Source: Ixodes scapularis (Eukaryota > Arthropoda > Arachnida > Ixodida > Ixodidae). From it: DNA of 64,000 bases. Both the position numbers and the translations under genes were made by a program. The notes below the pieces were generated by a model. The model had not been told where the DNA came from. It was given only the letters and a program-made list of their open reading frames with translations, and did not search any database. The stretch lies in assembly GCF_016920785.2 (NCBI RefSeq), contig NW_024609836.1, positions 59,925,439 through 59,989,438 of the forward strand, in the 5' to 3' direction. This document shows positions 19,501 through 28,499 of the stretch, one piece after another; position 1 is the first letter of the stretch, and every line of letters begins with the position of its first letter.

Positions 19501-21582
19501 CCCAACAGCTAATAAATTTTCTCCCACGCCGCCACTTCTCTTCCCTCCAAATTTCCTGCATTGAGCAGGAGGGATGGCTTTCTCCAGACTCGCGATCCTC
19601 ATGGCTGAACTTGATTCTGAATATAACGCGAGGTGCGTTTTGGAGCACTTAATTCCGAAAAAAACTCGCGTTAATTTCCTGGAAATACGGTAGTACACGA
19701 CGGCGTAAAGCCAAAGCCTGCTTTTCAGTACAAAAATTTGAAAATATAGCGGAGTGTTTCTTACTTCCTTTCCTCCGAAAGCTCTTCACCTTTTCTCTGC
19801 GATGCGTCCGCGGCGCCCAAGTGCGTCGGCCGACTCCAACCCACGCGTTGGACACGACCACTGCGTCACTCGGACGTATGCGCTCGTTGACGATCAATCT
19901 GTCGACAAATATTTGGATTCGCGTTCGTGTCTAGCAAGTACCGTGGAGACACTTGTCGTCACTTACGAATGACAAGTTGCACGGCATGCTTAAAAAGGGC
20001 AGTGGAAGCTTGGAGCCGTTATACGTGGTGCCTTGGCACGTCGCAACCGCGTGATTTCTCATTCGGCTTACGAGTTGAGCATTAAATCTATGGAGGAAGA
20101 AGTTGGAAAATAATTTCATGGTCTCTTTAAAAGGCCTGCTCTTGTTTTGGAGAATGTAGTGAGAAAAGATGGAAGATCGGCGGCAGAGCGTGTTAATGCA
20201 TTGCGGCTTAGAGCACACACTGCAAACGCTCGGCTATTCTGCGCTCAATCCCCATTCCTGCCGGTCTCGACCTAGACAAGCATCGTACTGGCGGGCAGTT
20301 GTGTCTCACCACTGGACGATTCACGTTAAAAGCCCCACACTAACAATCGTACCGTACTGGCAAAATTTCACGTCTTCAGCGAGGACAGCAAATGCCTGTT
20401 GCGGCGGACTAATTTCCCGCCGTCTAAACATACACTCGACACAATTGCAAGAAAAAGTGGAAGTCCCAGGTAGCTACATCAAAACAGCCAATTGGCACCC
20501 GTGTTTTTTTTCATTGGTAGAGCGCACAATTATATTCACGGTGCTTGCTGTACCAGGTGTTTCAACTGACTTGTGCCAAAACTTAGATTGATCTCTACTC
20601 TACATGTGTTGAACTGACGCAGTCTTGTTTGCAATCCTGTTGAAGAAGTCAAGAAGTTATTTTGTGAAGTAACATACTAACTCATTAACACAGATTAATT
20701 AGCTAACTTTTTGGATAGTTATTTGTGTGGAAACCTTGAGATTAAGTTGTTGTATAGAGCATTGAGAAACATCCCATTGTGTTGTTTCCATAAACGTAGT
20801 CGTTGTGCGTCGAATTATTTCGAGCTCTAAACAAATCTTATAATTTTTGCACGAGATTTAAATCTGTATTACGTGACTACCCGCTAGCAAACTGCAATGT
20901 TAGTGCCCTTAGTCACGTGTTGTTTTTTAAATCTTGCACGCTTTTTTTTAAGTTTGATACAGTTAGTTGCATGAAGGCTACTTTGATGTAAATGACACGA
21001 CAGGATATTTCTGAACATGACCTATAATTTTTTTTTATTCGAGGATTTATGCACAGATTAAGATTTAAAAAGTTAGCTAATTCACAATAATTAACCATTT
21101 TGGCCCGTCAGAAAAGTATCTCAACTTGCTCAATAAGACTGCGAACAATACTGTATTGGTGCGACACGCTTAGCACGCTCCAGCTGCACTGAAGTCCCAG
21201 CACAGGTTAGCTGAAACCCCCAGTATATTCTATGGGAAGCCACTCAAAGTATGACGTACAAACGAAATCTTCCAAAAATTGCTCGACAGGCAAACGCAAG
21301 ACCCTGGAGGCGGCGACTGACATGTTGGCCGCGAGGACAAGCTGGGATCTACGGCAGCTGGCATTCGAGGAGCGGAAACTGAAGCTGGAGGAAGAAACAT
21401 TGAAGCTCGAACGCGAGAGGTACGAAAACGTCGAACTCGTCTGCGTCCGGCTCGAGGTCGAGCGGAGGCGGGACGAGGCTGCAGAAAGGAAGCAACGGGA
21501 TGACGAGCACAAGGCAGCCATGGAGCGGGAGCTGTTACACATTCAGCTCCTCAAGGCAATGCTGGACAAAATTAGCCCGTGA
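7079..21582 (+). CDS. Myb/SANT-like DNA-binding protein with coiled coil, four coding exons
   Basis: Joining 7079-7359, 10052-10218, 18745-18894 and 21224-21582 gives 957 nt: 318 codons plus a stop, with no break. Junction phases match (2, 1, 1). All acceptors end in AG and donors are gtaagc, gtgagt and gtcata. Residues about 28-90 form a Myb/SANT (trihelix-like) domain with Trp36 and Trp53 and an arginine-rich recognition region. The middle is Pro/Ala/acidic-rich and probably disordered. Residues about 225-315 form a long heptad-rich coiled coil suited to dimerisation. The likely role is a nuclear DNA-binding protein. Such genes are multicopy in arthropods, and some derive from PIF/Harbinger transposons; derivation here is inference. 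All exons are transposon-free, whereas the introns (2.7, 8.5 and 2.3 kb) are full of elements, which suggests that selection protects the coding sequence. The weakest point is the intron 3 donor. Confidence 0.85.
7737..7903 (+). mobile_element. hAT MITE with perfect 8-bp target duplication
   Basis: The ends are CAGTGGCGTCACTAGGG and, inverted, CAATGGCGTCACAACAAGG. AGGTGCAA flanks both sides (7729-7736 and 7904-7911). At 167 bp and without coding capacity it is a typical non-autonomous hAT element. It is C/G-homopolymer-rich inside. Confidence 0.9.
7970..9055. mobile_element. TA-flanked transposon with 25-bp inverted ends
   Basis: CCGTAATATCCCGAGTCATC opens the element and its inverted form closes it. 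The match runs about 25 bp (to CGCCCA), and TA lies on both sides (7968-7969, 9056-9057). GGGCGATGACTCGG is repeated several times near the right end. The interior (A-rich runs, a GAGC-type (GCGA)n at about 8368-8387) does not encode a recognisable transposase. TA duplication suggests a Tc1/mariner-like mobiliser, but this is inference. Confidence 0.75.
9060..9230. mobile_element. Palindromic MITE, family A copy 1
   Basis: A TA-flanked element of about 170 bp whose halves are reverse complements: GTAAGTTACATCTCAAGAAGG against the inverted GTGCATTACAACTCAAGAACG, then purine-rich GGAGGAAGCAGACAAAACGC against its complement. It is the same family as 34397-34558, 45781-45939 (mirrored 63659-63817) and 53000-53163. 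Confidence 0.8.
9235..9391. mobile_element. Palindromic MITE (about 54-bp arms)
   Basis: GTCATTTCATGATGTAAATA is inverted at the right end. The arms run on through AAATATGTAG and AAGATGTTGGTGAG to a loop of about 45 nt. TA at 9233-9234 and 9392-9393 flanks it and abuts the duplications of both neighbouring elements. Confidence 0.75.
9394..9572. mobile_element. TA-flanked MITE with CCGTA.AAT ends
   Basis: The left end CCGTAAAATGCTGGGCAAGC and the inverted right end CCGTAGAATATTGCGCATCT share the CCGTA(G)AAT..TG.GCA pattern, and GGGCGCTT motifs repeat inside. TA lies at 9392-9393 and 9573-9574. The ends resemble those of the element at 7970 (CCGTAATAT), perhaps a related family. Confidence 0.65.
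10052..10218 (+). CDS. Exon 2 of the Myb/SANT gene
   Basis: Enters after TTTACTGCAG in phase 2 and leaves at TTGCAAG|gtgagt. It encodes KSGTEEQYSEKKALLKEVAE and then a basic FQPMKRKWSMHPTRAATVV segment. The first residues complete the C-terminal helix after the SANT domain; the basic patch could serve nuclear import or DNA contact. Confidence 0.85.
10539..10565 (+). repeat. Poly(G) run of about 27 nt inside the mariner remnant
   Basis: An uninterrupted G tract. Length is likely unreliable in sequencing and it is G-quadruplex prone. Confidence 0.9.
10768..11570. mobile_element. TA-flanked element inserted in the mariner remnant
   Basis: The left end GCATCCTCGATCA and the inverted right end GCATCCTTGATCA are flanked by TA (10766-10767, 11571-11572). 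Mariner coding similarity stops at one edge and resumes at the other. CACCAGTGCGCACCAGG and CACCGGTGCGCACC repeats lie inside the left end. No transposase is recognised, so it is non-autonomous. Confidence 0.7.
12101..12926. other. Intron 2 sequence without a recognised element
   Basis: An A18 run near 12130 and mixed-composition DNA follow the mariner remnant. Open frames on both strands are short and show no family motif. Confidence 0.4.
12927..14330 (+). pseudogene. Penelope-like retroelement: decayed reverse transcriptase plus GIY-YIG endonuclease
   Basis: DIQGVYYSIPHAAL at 12927 matches the Penelope RT motif with its catalytic Asp and SIP. Next come QKSVVCIGS and then, at 13230-13256, FRYVEDFSY, where the YVDD catalytic box has become YVED. 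Several stops and shifts follow. The C-terminal endonuclease (about 13805-14128) is still open: VVYSIPLSCGRSYIGQTGRC is the GIY-YIG core, followed by NDRTRERA, a GHFPAHCRVCQC Cys/His cluster and a terminal KNQLAREILES. The N-terminal third is missing. The intact endonuclease next to a ruined RT is probably chance preservation. Confidence 0.85.
15259..15749. repeat. Inverted repeat arms around a further MITE
   Basis: GAGCGCCGTTTTGCTCTGCA at 15259 is inverted at the right end up to 15749. Each arm also folds on itself through GGCTTTCCCC..GGGGGAAGCC and GGCTTTACCCC..GGGAAAGCC, so the region can form nested hairpins. Confidence 0.7.
15466..15626. mobile_element. TA-flanked MITE (innermost element)
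   Basis: GGGAGTTTTCGTAGA and its exact inverse TCTACGAAAACTCCC are flanked by TA (15464-15465, 15627-15628). The 161-bp interior is non-coding. Confidence 0.75.
16118..18016 (+). repeat. SINE-like repeat split by a hAT insertion
   Basis: Left piece 16118-16269 ends GTTGCACTTCTACAGATCCC plus AAGTAGTCAAAAT. Right piece 17875-18016 resumes GTCAAAATTAATC and continues with GTGTGCCAGG, GGTTTGGCACGTAAAACCCCC. Together these form the widespread chelicerate repeat core (GATCCCCAGGTGGTC..TTGGCACGTAAAACCCC). The hAT element sits exactly between two GTCAAAAT copies. Confidence 0.7.
16270..17874. mobile_element. hAT-type element with perfect 8-bp duplication
   Basis: CAGTGTTGCGGA and its exact inverse TCCGCAACACTG bound the element. 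GTCAAAAT is duplicated at 16262-16269 and 17875-17882. Both subterminal regions are GGAATGGAAT arrays. The interior from about 16650 to 17676 is homologous to the hAT copy at 4172-5875, including the CCCAACCCTG terminus at 17676 and a damaged BED-finger start at 17340. One hAT is therefore nested in another, with the inner left end not identifiable. Confidence 0.85.
18301..18318 (+). repeat. Poly(T) run
   Basis: About 17 T in a row between two SINE-like repeats. The surrounding 18020-18490 shows no gene. Confidence 0.7.
18490..18722 (+). repeat. SINE-like repeat with tRNA-type B box, directly upstream of exon 3
   Basis: GGCAGGTTCGAATCTCTGC near 18536-18554 carries a B-box-like GGTTCGAATC. 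It is followed by CGGTTGCACG..AAAGATCCCC, GGTGGTTGAAATCGGTCC and a TTTGGCACAAAAC..CCCCAAG end. It lies about 22 bp from the exon 3 acceptor, so its end abuts the polypyrimidine tract. Confidence 0.65.
18745..18894 (+). CDS. Exon 3 of the Myb/SANT gene
   Basis: The acceptor is GTTTTTCTTTCCAG. The exon encodes GTRDSQEEVPESAFVPASPP and a further Pro/Ala/Ser-rich stretch ending PPPCPNEG, a low-complexity linker. The donor CGAAG|gtcata is weak, but only this junction keeps frame with exon 4. Composition is GC-rich compared with the surrounding intron. Confidence 0.75.
18895..21223 (+). other. Intron 3
   Basis: Mostly unassigned. It contains a short (CTTGG)n-like stretch at about 19336-19380 and a repeat copy at 19708-19900 shared with 50750-50930. 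The open frames here (for example 19698 to 19003 minus) show no family motif. Confidence 0.6.
19708..19900 (+). repeat. Dispersed repeat (partner at 50750-50930)
   Basis: Shared with 50750-50930: CTGCTTTTC(A/G)GTAC, AAAATTTGAAAA, CTTCCTTTCC and a decayed CACGACCACTG(C/T)GTCA segment. The class is unknown. Confidence 0.5.
21224..21582 (+). CDS. Exon 4: C-terminal coiled coil and stop
   Basis: Acceptor ...AAACCCCCAG, phase 1, giving V-Y-S then MGSHSKYDVQ. The bulk is a charged heptad pattern: RQLAFEERKLKLEEETLKLE, RLEVERRRDEAAERKQRDDE, then LLHIQLLKAMLDKISP and TGA. This is a classic dimerising coiled coil at the C terminus of Myb/SANT-like proteins. The alternative acceptor at CACAG (21205) would bring an early stop. 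Confidence 0.85.
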
Positions 21583-22740
21583 ATTTGAACTGTCGCTTCG
21601 TTGAACACCGACAGGCACTCGCGAGGGTAGATCCAAACGTCATTTTGAGCTTAAATGCTGGTTCACACGTTTGCGTTCCATCACGACCGAGTATGCCGCG
21701 ATCGCTGGCGACAACTTACGACGAGATAGTCCGGTGGCGCCGTCTATCGGGCAACCGCGGAACGCGTCCAACCTGCACATATTTCACACCCCATTGCTTG
21801 AACTAATTCTCACACTGTTAAGAGAGACCATTTCTCGTAAATAGTGCTATGATTTTATCTCGGAAATACTTTTAAAAACTCTTCAGGCTTGTGGTTGTAT
21901 GCAGATTCTAAAGGGTTCCAGGGCCGCTTGACAAATTTCGCCGGTGTGTTTTCTCATTGTGAGCCATCACAGGGAGTCGTACCGCAGCCTACCACAGTCA
22001 AATGCAGATGTGTGAATCAGCCTGATCCCTTACACACGGAGCGCCCGACTTTGGCAGAGAGGTGCCATTTTAGCACCCATCGTTTCAAGCTTCCGACGCA
22101 CAACAGGATTTGCCTAACTCCCAAAGCAGCGGTAGGGCATTTCCAACAGAATTAATGCGCAGTTTGTTCCTCAATCTAGGAAGATGGCTGAAACGCGCTT
22201 TGCAATTAAGTGGTTACCTTTATGGTCTGGCTACCTACCTCGTTCCACCCTGTTCAGTGGGTTGCGTATGCTCCGTCATGCAATGGGCAGTTGAAGCGAT
22301 AGCCGCCATACACCGTTCATCCCTAAGCTGACAGTGTGGTGGAAGCTCCATGCTTGTTAAACCAGTCATATCTATCTTTCGCCACATGATCATGTTCTCT
22401 CCCATACCCGTGCGCAGAAAGCGAGGTCAGGTGACGAAAGGGAGGCGATTGATTGGTCCGGCGAGCACGTAGCTCCCGCCGCGCTGTCAGCTTAGAGGTG
22501 AATGGAATATAGGCTAGCACTTCTTCGCTAAAGTCGACCATTTGTGTGACATTAAGGCAAGGGAGCATTGTACATGTTTTGTGTATATTCGTTGAAGTAA
22601 GATTTGTGATTCACCCTAAAATAGCAGAACACTTTTGTTTTTAATAAAATAGGGTCCTGGGGGGGTAAGAACAATGATCACGAAGCTTTGGTTTGTTTAA
22701 ACAACTCATGTGTGCTTCTATATACACACTATTTTGACGA
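21583..22740 (+). other. Probable 3'UTR and downstream flank
   Basis: No coding or transposon signature. The first clear AATAAA after the stop is near 22642 (TTTTTAATAAAATAGGG), giving a possible 1.06-kb 3'UTR. The assignment is inference. Confidence 0.4.
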
Positions 22741-22765
22741 CTCGGAGTGGTTGCTGTACTAATGC

Positions 22766-22868
22766 AGTTTTGGGGTTTACGTGCCGAGCCAACAAAGGGC
22801 ATCTGGCACGCCCCTTTGAAGGACGGGAATAATTTAGATTATTTAGGCTTTTTCCTTCGTGCAACTGA
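22766..22868 (-). repeat. SINE-like repeat fragment, minus orientation
   Basis: The plus strand reads TTTTGGGGTTTACGTGCCGA..GGGCATCTGGCACGCC, the reverse complement of the TTGGCACGTAAAACCCC end found at 17883-17965. Confidence 0.65.
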
Positions 22869-23529
22869 ATTGTCAGTTTTGGGGCACCTTTTTTGTGCGA
22901 AACCTTTCAGCAGCTTGCTTGAGATTGGACCTAGCATATCTACATTGAAAAGAATAGCATCTGTTTCATTGTTTCATTACACTATTTTAATATCTAAGCG
23001 TGCAACGGCCCTCATCCTGCATTGTCATTTTCTAGGCACATCGTTGCACTCACTGCCATTGTCACTCAATCTGAGCTGTTAGGTGTGTAAGTTCATTGTT
23101 TTCAACTACAGTAATTGCTTAAATCGTGATATAACGTTTTTTATTGATGAGAGGATGAGAGGCAAATTGAATTTGCCTTCACTATACATGAAAAAAAATT
23201 TTGAGGTGGTTTTAGCTTGTTTCAAATACCTGTAGTAAAATGTTTTTTTCTGGAATGAATGCAGCCAAGAAATTATTTGGTGTATGTCACTGCATCTACA
23301 TTTCACACAACTTCAACTTCTCTCCATTTCCTTTTTTTTTTTTCATTATACTACAGTCGTGAAAATTGCACATAACAAAAAGAAAAATTTTTATATGAAG
23401 GGCATTTGATTTTAATTCAAACAGATCTATTTAAGAAAAACCACGAAAGGTTAACTAGTGCGGTTTGTGCCGGCAGTTTATATCGTAAAAGCAACGTTAT
23501 CAGAACAACTCGGTGCAGGAACTGCCATT
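22869..23529. other. AT-rich spacer, nothing recognised
   Basis: AT-rich DNA with short homopolymers. No long frame, terminal repeat or splice-consistent exon was found. Confidence 0.45.
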
Positions 23530-23835
23530 GAGCCTGTTTCAAAAAATTGGCTTCGATCCGTACTGGAGAACCGAACTAAATGCGATTGCGACGCCGCCAT
23601 TTCTCCTGCAGCGGCCACTCTGGGAACTGCACTTCTGTACATATCGGTTCAGGTTGAGTCGTGCAAGGGCTGGTGGCGCCATTTCATAGTAACAATGTAA
23701 ATTAGCTTTCATGTTTTGACTCGTCAATAAAGGATGGCGCTGTTATCGTGTTTAGTTTGGTCTCGGTGGACGTGAGCGGTTTGGGTTTCAAGGGCAAGTT
23801 TCCCTACTGGGTGTTTTAGTAACGTTGGGTAAAAG
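23530..23835 (+). repeat. Dispersed repeat, inverted relative to 57727-58035
   Basis: About 305 bp matches the reverse complement of 57727-58035: GATTGCGACGCC..GCGGCCACTC, TTTCATGTTTTGAC, TTTAGTTTGGTCTCGGTGGA and TAGTAACGTTGG appear in order in both. No coding content is evident. Confidence 0.6.
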
Positions 23836-25654
23836 CAATACCCGGAATCTTCGAGCGACTTCCAGTCAGCTATTTGAGTGCCGTCTCTTATTCGTTGGTA
23901 CTCTAATAAAGGGGCAGTGCAATGTTTCCAATGTTGAAATAATTGGCAGTTTGCATTTTTTGTATTGTTTATGCAAGCCCAAGTGACCAAAAGCGTGTCA
24001 ACTTTCCCCGAAAAACTGCTATTCTGCTGGGTAATCTCAAAGCAAAAAACAAATTATTTGCCGATCTGCAGCCACCTGTCGGGGTTGCGGGAGCTAAAAT
24101 GATGGCGTCTCTGGGGGATACGCGGAAGTCAACAAACCCTGTCCCCCTCCGCTGCTACACTCGCCGTCAGCCGCGTGGCGAACCGTCCTTCGTGTCGATC
24201 GCTCGCCGCGACCTTAGACAAGGCTAATCCTTTAAAAGTTGACAATCGCGGAGGAAGCGGCTGATCTCTGAAGAGAGGACCCAAGGGGAAACTACGTGAA
24301 CCCCCAGAGTACGTCACTCGAAAGTGAACGTGGAGAGTTGAGGGGTATTTTGACCTTTGATTTGTTTCATTTTTTTTTTTTTTTAAATAAGAACTAGCGC
24401 TTTCAAGAAAATACGGTTTTCTGCTTTTTGTTCTATAGGTGATGCAGATCAATTTCTGCAGTTAATTGGCCAAAGTCTGAAAATCGTTGCACAGCCCCTT
24501 AAGAACTTCCGGTTTTTCGCCGGAAAATTAATTAATATGATGAGACACGTATTATTGTTGCTGTTTACAGATTTTAAAAAAATTACCCTGCTAAGGTGAA
24601 ACAAATATTTTGGTCAGCTAAAGTTTCGCCCTCATACTTTGCTCTTTTTGGTCGGTTGTTTTTGCATTTTGACCGTTGAGAACAGTTGCGCGACACACAT
24701 CGGCTGCCGCGGCTGCACGCTGCGTTGGCTGCTTGACGGCGCCTGTGCCAGCGGTGAGGTTGTGCTTTTCATTTGCGGCAGCAAGCAGTGTCGTTGGCCT
24801 GTTGGTTATCGGTCTATTTCATCTGCCAGTACGCCGAGCAAACACCACTTTATTTATTGCTTGGCACGGCGGTGCTCCAGTTCCGGTGCAAACAGCTCTC
24901 CCAAGTACTTTGGGTTTCCGAGTGTCGAAAGGTAAAGACAGTTTCGGATTACCGAAAACTTACTGGTGCATGTTTTACATTGGTACAGTTATTGTAGAAG
25001 GTCAGAACAAACAGGGCATTTATGTTAAGATGAGCAGCATAGGGGGATTGGTGTTAGAGCACCGCAGCTCGTTAGCATGTGCGTCGAGCAGCTTGCGCTG
25101 CAGAAGGAAGCTGCGGGAGACCGTGGTGATCGAACCACTGTCGCTAATTACAGCAAAGTTGAATGTGATTGCAGGTCTGTGAATATTTTAATAGTTTCGT
25201 GTAGATTTTGTTTTTTCGTTGTGTTGTGAACTTTTTTTTTTTACAGCAGAGCTGTTAAGGGCTAGGTTCCCCAGGATTGTGTTAGTGTATTTCGACACAA
25301 ACTTACCTGGACAGCTACCGCCATCTATAAGCGACGGCGGCAAGCACACAACCAGTATGGTTTCCGCCGTCTCTCATAGATGGTGGCAATCTTTCCAGCT
25401 ATAATAGAAGGATGGATAGTTGAACGCGTTGGTGGAAATTCATCGTAGGAAACAGCGCGAAAAACGGACGACGACGAAGAAGCACACAGTGTATCGAGTA
25501 CCGCTCCGCTGGTCTTTCTTGTTCACGAGAGTGGAAAGGCTAAACGTTTTTGTATGAAGAGCGTGGCTAATAAAAAAAAAAGGGCTTTCAAAAGAAACTT
25601 GAACTTGTGCTCAGTCTGGCAATGTGAAAAGTCGCCCATCTTAAAAGGGGACGC
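23836..25654. other. Intergenic, no supported gene
   Basis: A 168-codon open frame (24676-25182) lacks any recognisable domain or splice support. CCGCCATCTATAAGCGACGG and an imperfect inverse near 25315-25385 may be a small hairpin element. The rest is featureless. Confidence 0.4.
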
Positions 25655-25800
25655 TCAACCTCGGTTTTCTGCAGGGAAGATAATCCTCTTGGCGCTCCTC
25701 TCTTTTAAGCTGCGAGGGGAGCCAAGTTGAGGCTAGGTAAAAAGTGAAGAGGATATCGGGCAGGAGGAGGCAGGCAAAAGGTGAAAGCGCAAAGTGTACG
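25655..25800 (+). repeat. Dispersed repeat (partner at 34697-34806)
   Basis: CAACCTCGGTTTTCTGCAGG and GAAGATAA(T/C)CCTCTT, then TAAGCTGCGAGG and GTGAAA(A)GCGCAAAG, appear in the same order at 34697-34806. Confidence 0.6.
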
Positions 25801-26086
25801 TCGGCCTTAAGTCACGAAACACCAGCGGCGGGGTGCATTTTGCATTCATTGATTGGCGATACAATGAGAAGTGGCTATCACTGGGCATGCACTGCTGCCG
25901 AGCCGATCTCAGTCGAGCGACGCAAAGTCAAGTGCAATCATTCTGGGAGCATCGGACATTCGCAGAAACGGGTAAGCACACACTTTTCTTTTTTCTAAGA
26001 GACAGTGCCTTTACATTGTTTTTTGTAAAAAATACAAGACGGCGGCAATTGGATGTAAGCCCAATCAGAGCAGCTCAAACTCTGCG

Positions 26087-26159
26087 ACAATGGGATGCAA
26101 ATTTGTTTGGAGTTTCGAGATTGCTCCGAACTCCTAACGAACTTGCATCCTATTGTCGC
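26087..26159. repeat. Short hairpin with 33-nt arms
   Basis: CGACAATGGGATGCAAATTT runs on to GGAGTTTCG, then an 8-nt loop and an inverted arm ending CTTGCATCCTATTGTCG. Mismatches are few and several would be G-U pairs in RNA. It could be a MITE core or a pre-miRNA-like transcript. Nothing else is recognised between 25801 and 26970. Confidence 0.55.
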
Positions 26160-26989
26160 TGAGGGTGAGAGAGAGGAGGGGCAAGGCTTCTCACGCCCTC
26201 TTCCATAACCTAACAATTGCCATGAGGACAGCGCACATATTTTTTTTTTGTTTATTTCGTGTTGTTTTTGTAGAAACCCAATGCCCGTTAGGGGAGATTT
26301 GACTCTGCCCTCCGCAATTGGAGTCCCAATGGGAGCTGTAGGAAGATTCCTGGGCTTAAGAAAAAGGGTGCGAAAACCCAGATGGATGAGATTATCGTAG
26401 GAGTTTTTTTTACTGCCATCTTAGAGCCCATTTCACAAATGGTAACTTTAGCACACCCTTTTAAAATTCACTAATTTACCTAGGTAGTTGTTTTTGATGA
26501 CGCTCAGCAAGTTTCTAATTGGAAAAATGGTTATCTTCATTGAGTAGAAAGTCATTTAAGCAGTTTTATTTAATTAACTAATTATCCGACATTGTGATGG
26601 TTTGCCTTTAAATTATGTTCCCCTTTTTTCGTATAACTCCCGTGCAGAGATCAGATTAATGTACCTTTCACTGCTTTAAAACGGAATCTGTTAGAATTAA
26701 AATCAAACGCCCTGTTTAGAGGGATTTTCGTAATTGCAGGGTCCACATTAATGAAACATCACTGTGTATATTTTTGAACTAAGATGGAAAAAACAAGCTT
26801 TTGCAAGTAAAAAGATCAAAACAGTGTTGTGTGAATATTGAAATAGTAATCTAATAATATGCTAAGCTCTGCAATGCACAGTTGGTCGTGTGACCAAGCT
26901 GGTCCTATGAGACAGGAAAAGAAGTTGCTCCTCCAAGCTGGTCTTAAAATTGTCTCAACAACTCAAGGGGAACAGAACCCAGAAAACAA

Positions 26990-27215
26990 ATTTGCGCAAA
27001 AAAAAGTTGATTTTGAAAAATGCTCTACTTACATCCGCCAACATCTAGAGAGTATTCTTAGAAAGTTTTATTTGTTTACAGTGCATAGTTATTTTTGCTT
27101 ATTTCAGTTATTTCAGTCCGCCAATGCTACAAAAAGGGTAAAGGTATGAGCACTTTGAATGCGTTTCTCTCGAATCCACTTTTTCGCATAAATTCGGCCT
27201 TAATAAAACTATTGT
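26990..27215 (+). repeat. Dispersed repeat, copy 2 (partner at 3577-3805)
   Basis: Same element as 3577-3805: AGTTGATTTTGAAAAATG, TTTACAGTGCATAGTTA, and GAGCACTTTGAATGCGTTTC. Confidence 0.55.
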
Positions 27216-27600
27216 TTCAGTATGAAACTATTGAGACTTAATATTTGTGGCTTATGTGTGGAAGTTTTGTGGAGCCAGTTACCATGAACTTAGTATTTGC
27301 ATTTTCATGTTCCTTTATTTTAAAAAATTGTAATTTGCAAAACACGTAAATGTAAAAAAAACTTTTTTCATACATTTTTTTTTTACCTGATAAATAGGTA
27401 TTTTCTGAGATTTCTTTTCATAGCGACCGGCAACAGGTATTCCAGTATGTCTTCCACCAAAAAAAAAAGTATGTGGTTATCGACACCCTTTTTCAACAAT
27501 AATTTCATTGAGCAGATTCATTGAGCAAAGCTATGCTTTACTTCGTTCTGGAGGTATAAAATTGGCTTACAGAACTGACACTTTGCATGCCCTCCTTCTA

Positions 27601-28389
27601 CAGTGAAACCCGTTTAGAACGAACCCACGTGCAGCAAATTATTTTCGATATTGAACTAAAGGAAAATTTAAATAAAAATGCATGCAAAAAGTACTTTTTA
27701 TAACGAACAACAGAATGGCTATATCGAACTTTCCCCCGGGAAGGCTTCCAAAAACGCTCAAACAGTAGGCTTCTAGCCTGTGCCTCCCCCTCCTCCCCAC
27801 CCCCCCCCCCCCTAAAAAAAAAAGTGGGAAAGATAAAAAATCCTAAAAGCTCGAGTTCTGAACAAATTTGAGCGAAGAGAAGCAGTTCAGAAGGGGAGAA
27901 AGCTAAAAAAAATACCCTCTGCATGCGCGCACAGAAAAAAAAGAAACAAATCTTTCATCCCAAAACGGTTAAGGCGCGTTCACACTCTTGCAACCGAGTA
28001 CGACCGAGAAAGACTTCTTGAGACCGGATGCACTGAGCGGAGCTGGTCCTAAGATCGCAAGAGGCTTAAAAACCGGTTTGGTCTCTCTCGGTCGTACTCG
28101 GTTGCAAGAGTGTGAACGGGCCTTTACCCACAAAGACAAGCAATTCAAAAAAAGAGATAAGCTAAAAAAAAAAAAAATCTGCACACATGCAAAAAAAAAA
28201 GAAAAGAAGGAAATTTCTGGCGCATTGCTACAAGGCAGAAGCAAAAAGGTGAGAAACAAAGAGAAGCTCTCTCCTTACAACGAAAGCATTGTGGAAGTTT
28301 GTTGTAAATGGCTCTCGCTATATCGAATTACTTGCTATATCGAACTGATCATAGCGTTTCCTGCTGTTCGTTATAAACGGGTTTCACTG
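27601..28389. mobile_element. pogo/Tigger-like MITE with TA duplication
   Basis: CAGTGAAACCCGTTTA at the left and its inverse TAAACGGGTTTCACTG at the right, with TA at 27599-27600 and 28390-28391. The CAGTGAAACC start is typical of the pogo/Tigger group. The subterminal DNA has TTCGATAT(T/A)GAAC on both sides. No transposase; a second MITE sits inside. Confidence 0.8.
27972..28123. mobile_element. PIF/Harbinger-like MITE nested in the pogo-like MITE
   Basis: AGGCGCGTTCACACTCTTGC and an inverted AGGCCCGTTCACACTCTTGC continue about 40 bp into each side (AACCGAGTACGACCGAGA). TTA lies at 27969-27971 and 28124-28126, the three-base duplication expected of PIF/Harbinger. Confidence 0.8.
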
Positions 28390-28499
28390 TATATGACTAC
28401 AACACCACCTGCAAATATCATGCCGACTGAGTGAGCAGTTCAAAAGTTGACATTCCCAGGTAATGTCCCCCCTTAACAAATTGTGCAAACAAACATTCT

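Noticed and set aside
19003..19698. 231-codon minus-strand open frame in intron 3
   Set aside because: No family motif, no splice context, low-complexity parts, and antisense to the intron of a supported gene.
25040..25170. tRNA-like string (GTGGTTCGATCACCAC on the minus strand)
   Set aside because: The T-arm-like loop is present but no acceptor stem, D arm or anticodon arm of the right spacing could be built.
24676..25182. 168-codon open frame on the plus strand
   Set aside because: Ala/Val/Ser-rich translation without domain, homologous copy or start/splice support; two other frames are open over the same stretch.
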